Of a stretch of DNA of 41,831 bases, positions 15,613-24,188 are shown in pieces (position 1 is the stretch's first letter; each line of letters starts with the position of its first letter). The notes under the pieces were generated by a model that did not search any database, had not been told where the DNA came from, and saw only the letters and a list, made by a program, of their open reading frames with translations. Source of the stretch: Lachnospiraceae bacterium (GTDB lineage Bacteria > Bacillota > Clostridia > Lachnospirales > Lachnospiraceae); the NCBI GenBank assembly GCA_029099805.1, contig JAQXOR010000099.1:1-41831 (forward strand), in the 5' to 3' direction. The position numbers were made by a program, and so were the translations under genes.

Positions 15613-17841
15613 TCACTCCTCATCATCCTGCGGGAACTTTTCACGCAGCTTTAACCACAGAAGTCCCGTGATACAAATGGAGGAATATGCACCGCAAAGA
15701 ATACCTGCCATAAGCGGTATTGCAAATTCCTTAATAGAATTCACACCGAATATTACCAGTGCCACTACCATGAAGAATGTTGTCAGCGAGGTATAAATAT
15801 TTCTCGAAAATGTCTGAGCAATACTCTTATTTACGATATCAACAAAAGACTCTTTTTTCAGACGTTCCTTCACGTTCTCACGAATACGGTCAAATACGAC
15901 AATCGTAGCATTAATGGAGTATCCCACAATCGTTAACATACAGGCAATAAAGGTATTACCGACGGAAATACGTCCGATTGCATATACTGCAAGTACAATC
16001 AAAACGTCATGAAGCAACGCAATAACAGCACTCGCGGCAAACGCAAGATTCGAGAACCGGAACCAGATGTAAATCAACATACATACGGTAGCCACGGCTA
16101 CTGCAAGAACCGCATCCTTTTTCATCTCTCCGCTGACGGTCGCACTGATACTCTGCATCTCAATCTTGGATTCCTCCACTCCGTAGGTCTCTACCAGATA
16201 GTTTGTCAGGGTATTTCTCTGCTCCTCTGCCATCTCTTCTGTCTTAATCGTTGCTGCATTCGCATCTCCTACCAGATTGATAACCGGATTCATGCCAACG
16301 GATGTCTGTACTGCCTTTTCCAGCTCACCAATGGAAGGCTCTACTCCCTCCGGGAAGGTAACCGTCATGGAAGTTCCGCCCTTGAAATCCAGACCATAGG
16401 CCAGTATCTCGCCTTTCCCGAGCTTACCTGCCACCATGCCGATAACACCGGCCAGTATCAGAGAGCAGGAAATAATCGCAAATTTCTTTCCGTGCTTTGC
16501 AAACGGGAACAGCTTGTATTCTGTTACCTGTCCGAAATGCTTTTCCTTGTCAAAGCCGACATCATAAAAAGCATATAGAATGAATCTGGTTATAAATAAC
16601 GCTGTAAACATCGAAAGAACGATACCGAGTGCAAGCGTAGTCGCAAAACCCTTTACCGTACCGGAACCAAGAATATATAATACAACCGCGGCAATCAAAG
16701 TGGTGATATTTCCATCAAGAATCGCAGAAAACGCCTTGGAAAATCCAAGCTTAATCGAGGAACGTACTGTCTTGCCGACACCAATTTCCTCCTGAATACG
16801 GGAGAAAATAATGACATTGGCATCTACCGCCATACCAATAGACAGAATAATACCCGCAAGTCCCGGAAGCGTCAGCGTAACCTCCAGTAAATTCAGGCAG
16901 ACTACCATCAGCCCGATATAAATTGCAAGCGCAAGATCTGCTGCCAGACCCGGAATTCGGTAGCGGAATGCCATAAACAAAAATACCAGGGCAACACCGA
17001 TTACTGCGGCAATAAGACTTGTTTTTACCGCCTCTGCACCAAGACTTGCACCAACCACATTAGAACGAAGCTCTTTTAATTCCAGCGGAAGTGCACCGAC
17101 ACGTATTGTCGTTGCAAGATTGGAAGCCTCTTCCGGAGTAAAGTTACCGGAAATCTGTGCCTTTCCGTCAGTAAGCGGCTGCTGTACCTGCGGCGCATTT
17201 ACAATCTCACCGTCATACACAATGGCAATCACCTCACCTACATGGGCACTGGTTGCCTCCGCAAACTTGACTCTTCCGGTATCATTAAGCGTCAGAGATA
17301 CCACATTCTGGTTGATGCCATATTCACTATACCAGCCGGCCTCTGCACTCTGGATATCCGAACCGTCCAAAATAACATCTCCGGCCGCCTCAATCTCTTC
17401 CCAGGATTTCGTAAACGCATATTGGCGTTCCCCTGTTTCCTCATTATAGCCAACCAAAGTAATATTGTTCGTGCCAAGGATAAAGAAAATCTCACCCATA
17501 CGTCCCAGTTCCTTCAGCGTTGCCTCCGCATCCTTTGCTCCCGGGATATCTACATTAATCCGGTTATCACCTTCCTGATACACATCTGCTTCCGTCTGAC
17601 CGCTGTCATCAACACGCTTACGAAGCTTATAGATGGTATCTTTCATCTCTTCGTCTGTCGGATTTTCTTTTACTGTTTCATACGTGATGCTGACGCCGCC
17701 TTCCAGGTCAAGACCGAGACGAATTCCTTCAGCACTTCCCCTCTTTTCCGGTCCGATTCCGCACAATGCCGTAAACAGAACAGCTGCACCTACTGCAAGT
17801 GTAAGGAATAGCTTCCCGCAACCTTTTACTCTGTGGTTCAT
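15613..17841 (-). CDS. secDF: Fused protein translocase subunit SecDF
   Basis: A 742-aa fusion of SecD and SecF, as in Bacillus. It uses the proton gradient to help pull secreted proteins through SecYEG. The SecD half has the first membrane helix, GLDLEGGVSITYE (about residue 42), a large outside domain to about 260 and six-helix membrane block with GLAGIILSIGMAVDANVIIFSRI. The SecF half starts near 450 with GLDFKGGTSMTV and has MLTIVGYSINATIVVFDRIREN. The length matches the fused family. It is probably a single-gene unit with its own promoter at 17896-17904; no strong terminator was found after it. Confidence 0.97.
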   Translation of the reverse strand: MNHRVKGCGKLFLTLAVGAAVLFTALCGIGPEKRGSAEGIRLGLDLEGGVSITYETVKENPTDEEMKDTIYKLRKRVDDSGQTEADVYQEGDNRINVDIPGAKDAEATLKELGRMGEIFFILGTNNITLVGYNEETGERQYAFTKSWEEIEAAGDVILDGSDIQSAEAGWYSEYGINQNVVSLTLNDTGRVKFAEATSAHVGEVIAIVYDGEIVNAPQVQQPLTDGKAQISGNFTPEEASNLATTIRVGALPLELKELRSNVVGASLGAEAVKTSLIAAVIGVALVFLFMAFRYRIPGLAADLALAIYIGLMVVCLNLLEVTLTLPGLAGIILSIGMAVDANVIIFSRIQEEIGVGKTVRSSIKLGFSKAFSAILDGNITTLIAAVVLYILGSGTVKGFATTLALGIVLSMFTALFITRFILYAFYDVGFDKEKHFGQVTEYKLFPFAKHGKKFAIISCSLILAGVIGMVAGKLGKGEILAYGLDFKGGTSMTVTFPEGVEPSIGELEKAVQTSVGMNPVINLVGDANAATIKTEEMAEEQRNTLTNYLVETYGVEESKIEMQSISATVSGEMKKDAVLAVAVATVCMLIYIWFRFSNLAFAASAVIALLHDVLIVLAVYAIGRISVGNTFIACMLTIVGYSINATIVVFDRIRENVKERLKKESFVDIVNKSIAQTFSRNIYTSLTTFFMVVALVIFGVNSIKEFAIPLMAGILCGAYSSICITGLLWLKLREKFPQDDEE

Positions 17842-17895
17842 AATTTACCTCTTTTCATAATACCATTTTACAGGACATTACGTCCCTGAAACATA

Positions 17896-17904
17896 AGTAT
17901 AGCA
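17896..17904 (-). promoter_or_regulatory. Extended -10 promoter of secDF
   Basis: On the minus strand TG-C-TATACT (-10 box at 17901-17896), 55 bp before the ATG. The -35 region (TTTCTT near 17919-17924) is poor. The extended TG motif probably compensates. Confidence 0.5.
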
Positions 17905-17942
17905 CACGCCAGTCCCGAAAGAAAGACTTTTTTATCTTTTAC

Positions 17943-17971
17943 TTGCACTTTTCTCTGATTTATATTAAAAT
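17943..17971 (+). promoter_or_regulatory. Promoter of the degV-like gene
   Basis: TTGCAC (17943-17948), a 17-bp spacer and TAAAAT (17966-17971), 65 bp before the ATG at 18037. It is divergent from the secDF promoter, in an AT-rich gap. Confidence 0.55.
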
Positions 17972-18036
17972 GGTTTTAAATACTAGATATAACATCATTT
18001 TATACTATATTTTGTCGTTTTGAAAAAGGAGGTATT

Positions 18037-18897
18037 ATGAAGTATATTATCTCAACCGACTCCACTGCAGACCTGCCACTGTCGTACATCAAGGACCATG
18101 CTATCGCGATTCAGTTTCTTTCCTATACCTTCGGTGATACTGTATACGGGGCGGGTAACCAGATGGACCCCCATTCGTTCTATGAACGTATGCGCGCCGG
18201 AGAAATGCCGACAACAAATGCCTGCATTCCTGCCGAAGTGCAAAACAACTTCGAAGCTTATCTGAAGGAAGGATATGACATTCTTCATATCAGCTTTTCC
18301 TCCGGACTAAGTGCCAGCTACAATAATGCACGCATTGCAGCGGAAGAACTGGCAGAACAGTATCCGGAACGAAAAATTGTACTGGTGGATTCCCTTTGTG
18401 CTTCTATGGGTCAGGGGCTTCTCGTCCACTATGCAGTTACCATGAAAGAGAGCGGAAAATCTCTTGAAGAGGTTGCCGACTGGCTGGAGAACAACAAGCT
18501 TCACCTCTGCCATCAGTTTACCGTAAACGATTTATTTCATCTGCATCGCGGTGGTCGTGTTTCAAAAGCTACCGCAATTCTCGGCACGCTGATTAATGTA
18601 AAGCCTGTTCTTCATGTAGATGACGAGGGTCATCTTACCGCTGTATGTAATGTCCGCGGCAGAAAAAAGTCGCTGCTTAAATTAGTGGATATTATGGAAA
18701 GTCAAATCGATGGCTATGAGAACAATATCGTTTTCATCAGTCACGGAGACTGTCAGGAGGATGCAGAATTTGTCGCAGCACAGGTGCGAGAGCGTTTGGG
18801 CATTCAGAATATTCTTATTGACTATGTCAGTCCGACCATCGGAGCCCATTCGGGTCCGGGTACGGTTGCATTGTTTTATCTGGGCAAGACACGTTAG
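18037..18897 (+). CDS. DegV family fatty-acid-binding protein
   Basis: A 286-aa EDD-fold protein of the DegV/FakB group. Members bind a fatty acid and present it to FakA for phosphorylation. Visible motifs are STDSTADLP at the N-terminus, HISFSSGLSASYNNA near residue 87, VDSLCASMGQGLLV near 120, HLHRGGRVSKATAILG near 170, and the C-terminal IGAHSGPGTVALFY. AAAGGAGG lies 5 nt before the ATG. It stands alone on the plus strand, so its kinase partner must be elsewhere. It converges with the GH39 gene, with a 317-bp palindromic element between them. Confidence 0.93.
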   Translation: MKYIISTDSTADLPLSYIKDHAIAIQFLSYTFGDTVYGAGNQMDPHSFYERMRAGEMPTTNACIPAEVQNNFEAYLKEGYDILHISFSSGLSASYNNARIAAEELAEQYPERKIVLVDSLCASMGQGLLVHYAVTMKESGKSLEEVADWLENNKLHLCHQFTVNDLFHLHRGGRVSKATAILGTLINVKPVLHVDDEGHLTAVCNVRGRKKSLLKLVDIMESQIDGYENNIVFISHGDCQEDAEFVAAQVRERLGIQNILIDYVSPTIGAHSGPGTVALFYLGKTR

Positions 18898-18928
18898 TTT
18901 TCTATTCGACTTAGGGTGTCAAAAGAGT

Positions 18929-19245
18929 CTGTCGCACAAAGTACAACTGCGTGCGATGGCTCGGGCGTGGCGAGCTCTTGCGATTTATGATGTGTAAAGA
19001 GATAAAAGATGCCACCCCCTTATCATTTTTTGAATTTGCCCGAAGGGCCGCGTTCTTAGCTGAGTCAAAATCGCCTCTAACTGGTTCTAAGTCTCGAGGT
19101 CGCTCCCGAGAGACGTTTAGAACCAGTTAGAGGAAGTTCGACGAAGCGTTGCGCTTTGAGAAAAATGATAAGGGGGTGGCATCTTTATTATTTATACACC
19201 ATATCGCAAGAGCGGGAATCGCGCCATTTTTACTTTGCGCGACAG
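18929..19245. repeat. 317-bp long inverted repeat (MITE-like or structured element)
   Basis: The whole convergent gap is an imperfect palindrome. The terminal 15 bp (18929-18943 and 19231-19245) match at 14 positions. CTCTTGCGAT near 18975 mirrors ATCGCAAGAG near 19203. The 26 bp at 19005-19030 are a perfect inverted copy of 19161-19186. An inner 17-bp arm (19074-19090) is a perfect inverted copy of 19117-19133, with a GTCTC/GAGAC tip. No transposase or convincing target duplication is visible. It may be a MITE related to an IS family, and it could also act as a two-way terminator. Confidence 0.85.
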
Positions 19246-19269
19246 CCCCTATCTTCTCATCACTCTGTT

Positions 19270-20814
19270 TTATTCCCCAATCGGATCCTCTATCACCTGT
19301 TGCAGGGTTTTCTCATAAGAGTAACCTGTATCACTCCTGATAACTGCCGGAAGTAATTCAAAATACTGCACCGCATTTTTCTTTAAGTGCAGGGAAACCT
19401 CAGCAGTTCCTGTTCCAGCCTCCAGGCGGCAGGTGGTAAGGAGCGGTTTGGCACACTCCCGTAACAGACACAGCTCTTTCTTTGACGGATTTGCCGGTTC
19501 TCCCAAGTCATGCCATACCTTTAACGGATTACAGCACTCTTCATCAACCGTCTTTATCAAAAGGCAATACGGAACTCCTTTCTTTACCGGAAGCTCTATC
19601 TTAAACTCCAGCTCCTCGCCGGTATTTCTTCCATCTGCATTCCATACAACACCACAGTATCCCTCCTCAGACTTACGCACTATCACAGCTTCCTCGGAAC
19701 GGTGAACACACTCTCCCTTTAACTTCTTAAAAAAGGCAAATGTCCAGAACGTAGGCTTCGGAATCAATCCGTTTGCCACCAGACCAAATCCACCGGAGAA
19801 CGGTGTAAACGCAACACCGCTTTCTTCAAACACATCACCGAATGTCCAGTAGGAATATGAAGCATGTTTCTCTCCAAGGCGTGATAACATATGCGCAATA
19901 TAAGCAGCATTCAGATTTGTATCGTGAATCGGACACTGCGGAATATACGAGGTATTAAACTCCGTAATATGAATATCCATTCCCGCAAACTCCGGAAAAC
20001 TGTCTACAATAGCTCTGGAACGTTCCAGCTGACCAAATGCATATTCCGGTTCATGCAGATTAATATATCCGTAATGACCGTCCCACTTCGGCTCATAGCT
20101 GGTATAATGATGCCGCGTCACAAAATCAAGCGGAGCATGACTGTCACGAACAAATTCCAGGAAAGAACGCAACCATAATTCATCATCCACGCCGCAGATA
20201 GCCGGACCTCCGACCTTCAGTCCTTCGTCTACCGCCTTTACCGCCTCCGATGTAATCTTATACAGCTTAAAGTATTCACTCCTGTCAGCATCCTTCCAGA
20301 AGGTCTGCAGATTCGGTTCATTCCAGACCTCTATCGGCCAGTTCAGTACTTCCTCCCTGCCATACCGCTCAATCAGATGACGCAGTGTCGTCTGTACTAA
20401 CGCTACCCACGCACTATAGTCCTTCGGCGGCGTTACATTGCCCTTCCAGTAAAATACCGTCTGTTCACCGGAAGCCATCATCTGCGGCATAAATCCAAGC
20501 TCCAAAAACGGACGGATATTTAATTCCAGATACTGGTCCATCACACGGTCAAGATAGGTAAAATTGTACTCTATCGATACCTTTCCGTCCCTCCATCCCT
20601 TTCTGTACTGATAGATTGCCATATCGTCGCAGAACAATCCGTGCCCGCGGATATAAGAAAATCCGATTTCATCCTGTACAAGACGCAGCTGCTCAAAATA
20701 TTCCCGCTGCAAAGCCAGTCCCATACGTCCGGTCCCGATACAAAAATCTGCCGCATTCCGAAACGGCACTGTAGTTCCCGCTTCAACCTTATACTGTTTT
20801 TCCATACCCTTCAC
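19270..20814 (-). CDS. GH39 beta-xylosidase
   Basis: A 514-aa glycoside hydrolase of family 39, which releases xylose from the non-reducing ends of xylo-oligosaccharides by a retaining mechanism. The acid/base is E166 in VWNEPNL and the nucleophile E285 in DIHITEFNTSY. A TIM barrel (about 40-360) is followed by a C-terminal beta domain. No signal peptide is seen, so it should act in the cytoplasm on imported oligomers. Two starts are possible: GTG at 20814 (AGGAG 4 nt upstream) and ATG at 20805 (AAGGTG 6 nt upstream). It is last in the operon with the esterase and GH10 xylanase. Confidence 0.93.
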   Translation of the reverse strand: MKGMEKQYKVEAGTTVPFRNAADFCIGTGRMGLALQREYFEQLRLVQDEIGFSYIRGHGLFCDDMAIYQYRKGWRDGKVSIEYNFTYLDRVMDQYLELNIRPFLELGFMPQMMASGEQTVFYWKGNVTPPKDYSAWVALVQTTLRHLIERYGREEVLNWPIEVWNEPNLQTFWKDADRSEYFKLYKITSEAVKAVDEGLKVGGPAICGVDDELWLRSFLEFVRDSHAPLDFVTRHHYTSYEPKWDGHYGYINLHEPEYAFGQLERSRAIVDSFPEFAGMDIHITEFNTSYIPQCPIHDTNLNAAYIAHMLSRLGEKHASYSYWTFGDVFEESGVAFTPFSGGFGLVANGLIPKPTFWTFAFFKKLKGECVHRSEEAVIVRKSEEGYCGVVWNADGRNTGEELEFKIELPVKKGVPYCLLIKTVDEECCNPLKVWHDLGEPANPSKKELCLLRECAKPLLTTCRLEAGTGTAEVSLHLKKNAVQYFELLPAVIRSDTGYSYEKTLQQVIEDPIGE

Positions 20815-20850
20815 CTTTCTCCTATCATTTCTGTCTCTATGCCGCTATTC

Positions 20851-22554
20851 CTACACGGTATAGCCAAACCCTAAAATCGTAAATCCCTTTGCAGCATCTT
20901 CCTCCTGCATGGAAATCACCACCTCATGCTCTGTCGCCGCTTCGCTCTCATATACCACATATGCCGAACAATGATTCCAGCCAATCTCCAGAGGGTCAAT
21001 CGTCCGGGTTACCGCACCGTCCACCAGAACATTTACCTTACCGAATGCTGCATCACCGGTATCCTTATACATTAGCAGAAGGTCCTTGCACATAATCCGC
21101 ATTCTGAATGCATCTCCTATACTTTCCGGACATTTATACCAGTTCTCCGGAAACTCTGCCGTTGCCTGCGGGCTGTCATCCTTTTCCACATACTGAAGCA
21201 TACTGTCCTTCTCGGAAAAGGCTCCCTCCGACAGACTCTTCACAACCGTATGAACAGCAAAATTGCTGCGGTCAAATGCATGCAGCCCCCGATATGTTTC
21301 ACCGATGGCAGGAGTTGCGGCAATCACTGCATCCGCTGCCTCCTTTTGTGCTTTTGAAGCCATCTCCCAGAAATAATCGATGCAGTCTGCCATAATCCGA
21401 TGTCCCTCATTACTCGGGTGAAACAAATCGTAAAAATACTGTCTTTTGGTAATGACAGGGATTTCATCAGAAAACTGAGGTGTCACCGCATCTTTCAGGC
21501 TGATCATCGGCGTCTGACATCGTTTTCCTACCGGAATCATACGCTCCTGCAGGTTGAAATCATCCATGAAAACTGCAAACAGTAAAATCACTGCCGGATT
21601 CCCCGGACCGTCCATCGCCATACGAACCAGACTTTCAAAGCATACTCCGTCTGTTTCGTCACCCGCATCATTTACCGCATACTCTAAAAAAACAATATCC
21701 GGAACGACCGTACCGTAGCGAAGTACATCTGCCTCATACCTGACAAGACCAAGCTCCGAGCAGGTACCTCCGGCACCTGCCTTGATAAACCGGACATTTT
21801 CCCCGTTTCCTTTTCCGAACCGTTTCTTAAATGCCTGATAAGAGCGATAAGCATAACATTCCGTATTGATAGGTTTTGCGCCTGCCCCCTGGGTGATGGA
21901 ACCGCCAAGATACGCAAGCACCACCTCTTCCCCCCGCTCTGCCTTTTCGATTGCCTTTTGTATCCGGTATAAATTGCCGGTCTGTACCAAAGAGCGCCTT
22001 ATCATCTCATGATACCGTTCCGAGCCGTAATCCACCGGCGGGTCCGTTACCGGCTCCGGAGCAGAATAACCATCATTCAGATAAAAGCATACCGTAAGCT
22101 TGGCTGTCTCATGGGAAGAAAACGTAGTTACAAAGGAGCCGAGCAATCCGTCCGCTTCATTCTCCGGATAGTCTGCTACGGTAATCTTCACCTCCTGTCC
22201 GTTACAAGGCACAGTCGCCCGGTAACAGTTTGCCTCTTTCCCCGGCAGTACAGAGAGACAGTTCAACTCAAACAAAACAGTCTCCTCCTGCAGTTCCTTC
22301 TTCGTCGCAAGAACCGAAACCCCGATTGTATGTACTACCTTTCGAAATCCACTGCCGGTCGGCACAAGCTCCAGTATTTCTTTCGGTATCTCATTGCACA
22401 ATACAGATATCTTCTGCGCGATTCTGCCATTCAGATAACATATGTCCTGAAATTTACCGTTTCCCCGTGGGCTCCCCTCAATCACAGAATCCACCATTAC
22501 ATATACCGCCGGACGCCTTTCTACCGGGTCCTTCGGTGCTTTCGGTCCTCTCAT
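20851..22554 (-). CDS. SGNH/GDSL esterase, probable acetylxylan esterase
   Basis: A 567-aa protein. The N-terminal ~190 residues are beta-rich (jelly-roll-like accessory domain). An SGNH hydrolase domain (about 210-395) has the nucleophile S219 in YLGGSITQGAG, N295 in EYAVNDAGD and the D376-x-x-H379 pair in YDLFHPSNEGH. A further beta-rich region (about 420-567) ends the protein. No signal peptide is seen, so it would deacetylate imported acetylated xylo-oligosaccharides in the cytoplasm. The specific substrate is inferred from its position between xylanase and xylosidase genes. AGGAGG precedes the ATG. The gaps to its neighbours are 36 and 29 bp. Confidence 0.88.
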   Translation of the reverse strand: MRGPKAPKDPVERRPAVYVMVDSVIEGSPRGNGKFQDICYLNGRIAQKISVLCNEIPKEILELVPTGSGFRKVVHTIGVSVLATKKELQEETVLFELNCLSVLPGKEANCYRATVPCNGQEVKITVADYPENEADGLLGSFVTTFSSHETAKLTVCFYLNDGYSAPEPVTDPPVDYGSERYHEMIRRSLVQTGNLYRIQKAIEKAERGEEVVLAYLGGSITQGAGAKPINTECYAYRSYQAFKKRFGKGNGENVRFIKAGAGGTCSELGLVRYEADVLRYGTVVPDIVFLEYAVNDAGDETDGVCFESLVRMAMDGPGNPAVILLFAVFMDDFNLQERMIPVGKRCQTPMISLKDAVTPQFSDEIPVITKRQYFYDLFHPSNEGHRIMADCIDYFWEMASKAQKEAADAVIAATPAIGETYRGLHAFDRSNFAVHTVVKSLSEGAFSEKDSMLQYVEKDDSPQATAEFPENWYKCPESIGDAFRMRIMCKDLLLMYKDTGDAAFGKVNVLVDGAVTRTIDPLEIGWNHCSAYVVYESEAATEHEVVISMQEEDAAKGFTILGFGYTV

Positions 22555-22583
22555 AGCTTCTCCTCCTGCTTCCTGCCGCCAAA

Positions 22584-23963
22584 TTATTCTCTGTTTTTAT
22601 AGGTATTATTCATAATACGTACGATTCTGTCAAACGCCGGTTTTGGCTGAAACTCCTTATCAAAAATGCGGGATGTGGTTTTATCACTGCCTCCGTACAG
22701 CACATAACCGTCCATTAATCCGAACAAGGTGACGGAAGTAATATTAGCCGGTCCGCCCCCCTGCGTATCCAGGTACCCAAACATATAGAACAGCGAACCG
22801 TATCTCTCTGCCTGTTTTTTCAGTTCTGCCTCTGACAAGTCCTCGGCATCAATTGTCAGCTCAGTAATCTGAAGCTCCAGACCAAGCTTGGCAAAAGTCT
22901 TAATCGTAAGCTCGATTGCGGAATTGGATGCCCCGGTCCAGTATCCCTGCATTCCGATGCCATCAATCAGCCCTTCCGCTGCCAGATATTCACACAACTT
23001 GTAAATATTATCTCTCTTTACTGTCTGGAATGTGTTAAAATCATTGTAAAACAACGCTACTCCTTCCGCCGCATACTTTCTTGCAATACGGAATGCCTGT
23101 TCCACATAATCATCTCCTACCACATAGTACCACGGATTCGGTCCCTCGTCACTCTCCATACGGCAGCGATAAAAGCTGTTTGGATCTCCCTTATCCGGAT
23201 CGACCGCTTCATTTACGACATCCCAGCAGTAAACCGCTCCCGGGTAATTCTCCTGACAATACGTCAAAAGTTGTCCGATATAACTGTCCAGACGGAATAA
23301 CATCGTCTCTCTGTCCACATATTCGCCGTCACTTTTATAGCCTTCCCTGAAAAACCATTCCGGTGTCTGGGTATGCCATACCAGCGTATGCCCCCGCATC
23401 TGGACACCGGTATCCACACACCACTGTAATACTTCATCCAGGCCTGAAAAATCCAATGCAGGCTCCTTCTTTCCCTCTGCCGCATTCTTCATGCTGCCTG
23501 CCTGATTCAGAATATACGCAGGCTTCATCAGATTCGTTAAGGTACAACTGTTAAAATGCTTTTCCGCCACTGCCATATATTCTGCAGAATGAATTGCCAT
23601 ATTTTCTTTTGAATAGCCTGTCAATCCGACACCAAGCTTAAAATAGCCGTTGCACCAATCCTTTAGCGCAGGCTGCATCAATGCTACCGTAAGGTCATAG
23701 CTGCTTTCCGCAAACTCATCCAGTACCCCCTGCCAATGCGCTTCATCCACTGCAGGTGCTGCCGTTTCAGGTGCCTTCGTTGCTTCCGGAGCCTTCGTCG
23801 GCACAGGTGTGACCGTCGCTTCAGGCACTGCGGTTAGTTCCGGCGTTACTTCCTCTGTAATAGTTGCTGTTGTATCTTCCGGCTTTTTCTCTGCCACGGA
23901 TGCACATCCCGCAAGCAGACATATCATACTCACTCCAACCAGACATTCAAATACCTTTCTCAT
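22584..23963 (-). CDS. GH10 endo-beta-1,4-xylanase, lipoprotein
   Basis: A 459-aa surface enzyme that cuts the xylan backbone. A lipoprotein signal peptide ends in LLAGC with Cys20 as the lipidation site. A Thr/Pro/Glu-rich spacer (about 24-73) holds the enzyme away from the membrane. The GH10 barrel (about 80-455) has acid/base E252 in WDVVNEAVD and nucleophile E368 in LQITELTID, plus HTLVWHTQTPEWF. GAGGAG lies before the ATG. It is first in the xylan operon, divergent from an AraC regulator. It has no carbohydrate-binding module, consistent with a membrane-tethered enzyme. Confidence 0.96.
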   Translation of the reverse strand: MRKVFECLVGVSMICLLAGCASVAEKKPEDTTATITEEVTPELTAVPEATVTPVPTKAPEATKAPETAAPAVDEAHWQGVLDEFAESSYDLTVALMQPALKDWCNGYFKLGVGLTGYSKENMAIHSAEYMAVAEKHFNSCTLTNLMKPAYILNQAGSMKNAAEGKKEPALDFSGLDEVLQWCVDTGVQMRGHTLVWHTQTPEWFFREGYKSDGEYVDRETMLFRLDSYIGQLLTYCQENYPGAVYCWDVVNEAVDPDKGDPNSFYRCRMESDEGPNPWYYVVGDDYVEQAFRIARKYAAEGVALFYNDFNTFQTVKRDNIYKLCEYLAAEGLIDGIGMQGYWTGASNSAIELTIKTFAKLGLELQITELTIDAEDLSEAELKKQAERYGSLFYMFGYLDTQGGGPANITSVTLFGLMDGYVLYGGSDKTTSRIFDKEFQPKPAFDRIVRIMNNTYKNRE

Positions 23964-23983
23964 TCTCTGTACTCCTCTGTTAT

Positions 23984-24012
23984 ATTATAGTGCATTTTAC
24001 GCCATATGAAAA
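23984..24012 (-). promoter_or_regulatory. Promoter of the xylan operon
   Basis: On the minus strand TTTTCA (24012-24007), a 17-bp spacer and a perfect TATAAT (23989-23984), about 20 bp before the xylanase start codon. The weak -35 box fits a promoter needing an activator such as the divergent AraC protein. Confidence 0.6.
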
Positions 24013-24040
24013 GAGGAATTGTAAAATATCGTCAATTCAC

Positions 24041-24069
24041 TTGTCATCAGGCGATAGATATGCTATGAT
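24041..24069 (+). promoter_or_regulatory. Promoter of the AraC-family regulator gene
   Basis: TTGTCA (24041-24046), a 17-bp spacer and TATGAT (24064-24069). The palindrome CAGTATACTG (24075-24084) overlaps the expected transcription start and is a candidate operator. Confidence 0.6.
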
Positions 24070-24103
24070 ACTACCAGTATACTGTCTGTTCACGAAATAT
24101 TCT

Positions 24104-24138
24104 TTGCATAAAATGTCGGTTTTATTGCGCAAAATGAC
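24104..24138. repeat. Two direct repeats, 21 bp apart, in the divergent regulatory region
   Basis: TTGCATAAAATGTC (24104-24117) and TTGCGCAAAATGAC (24125-24138) match at 11 of 14 positions and start 21 bp apart, two helical turns. Direct repeats on one face of the helix are the usual site type for AraC-family dimers. They lie in the leader of the regulator gene, so autoregulation is possible. Confidence 0.45.
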
Positions 24139-24188
24139 TTTTTGCAGTGACATTAAGTCGGAAAATACTGCACTGAAAGGAGACTTCT

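Noticed and set aside
19149-19356. Small open frames of 63 and 66 aa at the end of the palindrome
   Set aside because: They fall inside the inverted repeat and run into the GH39 gene antisense. No ribosome site or recognisable protein.
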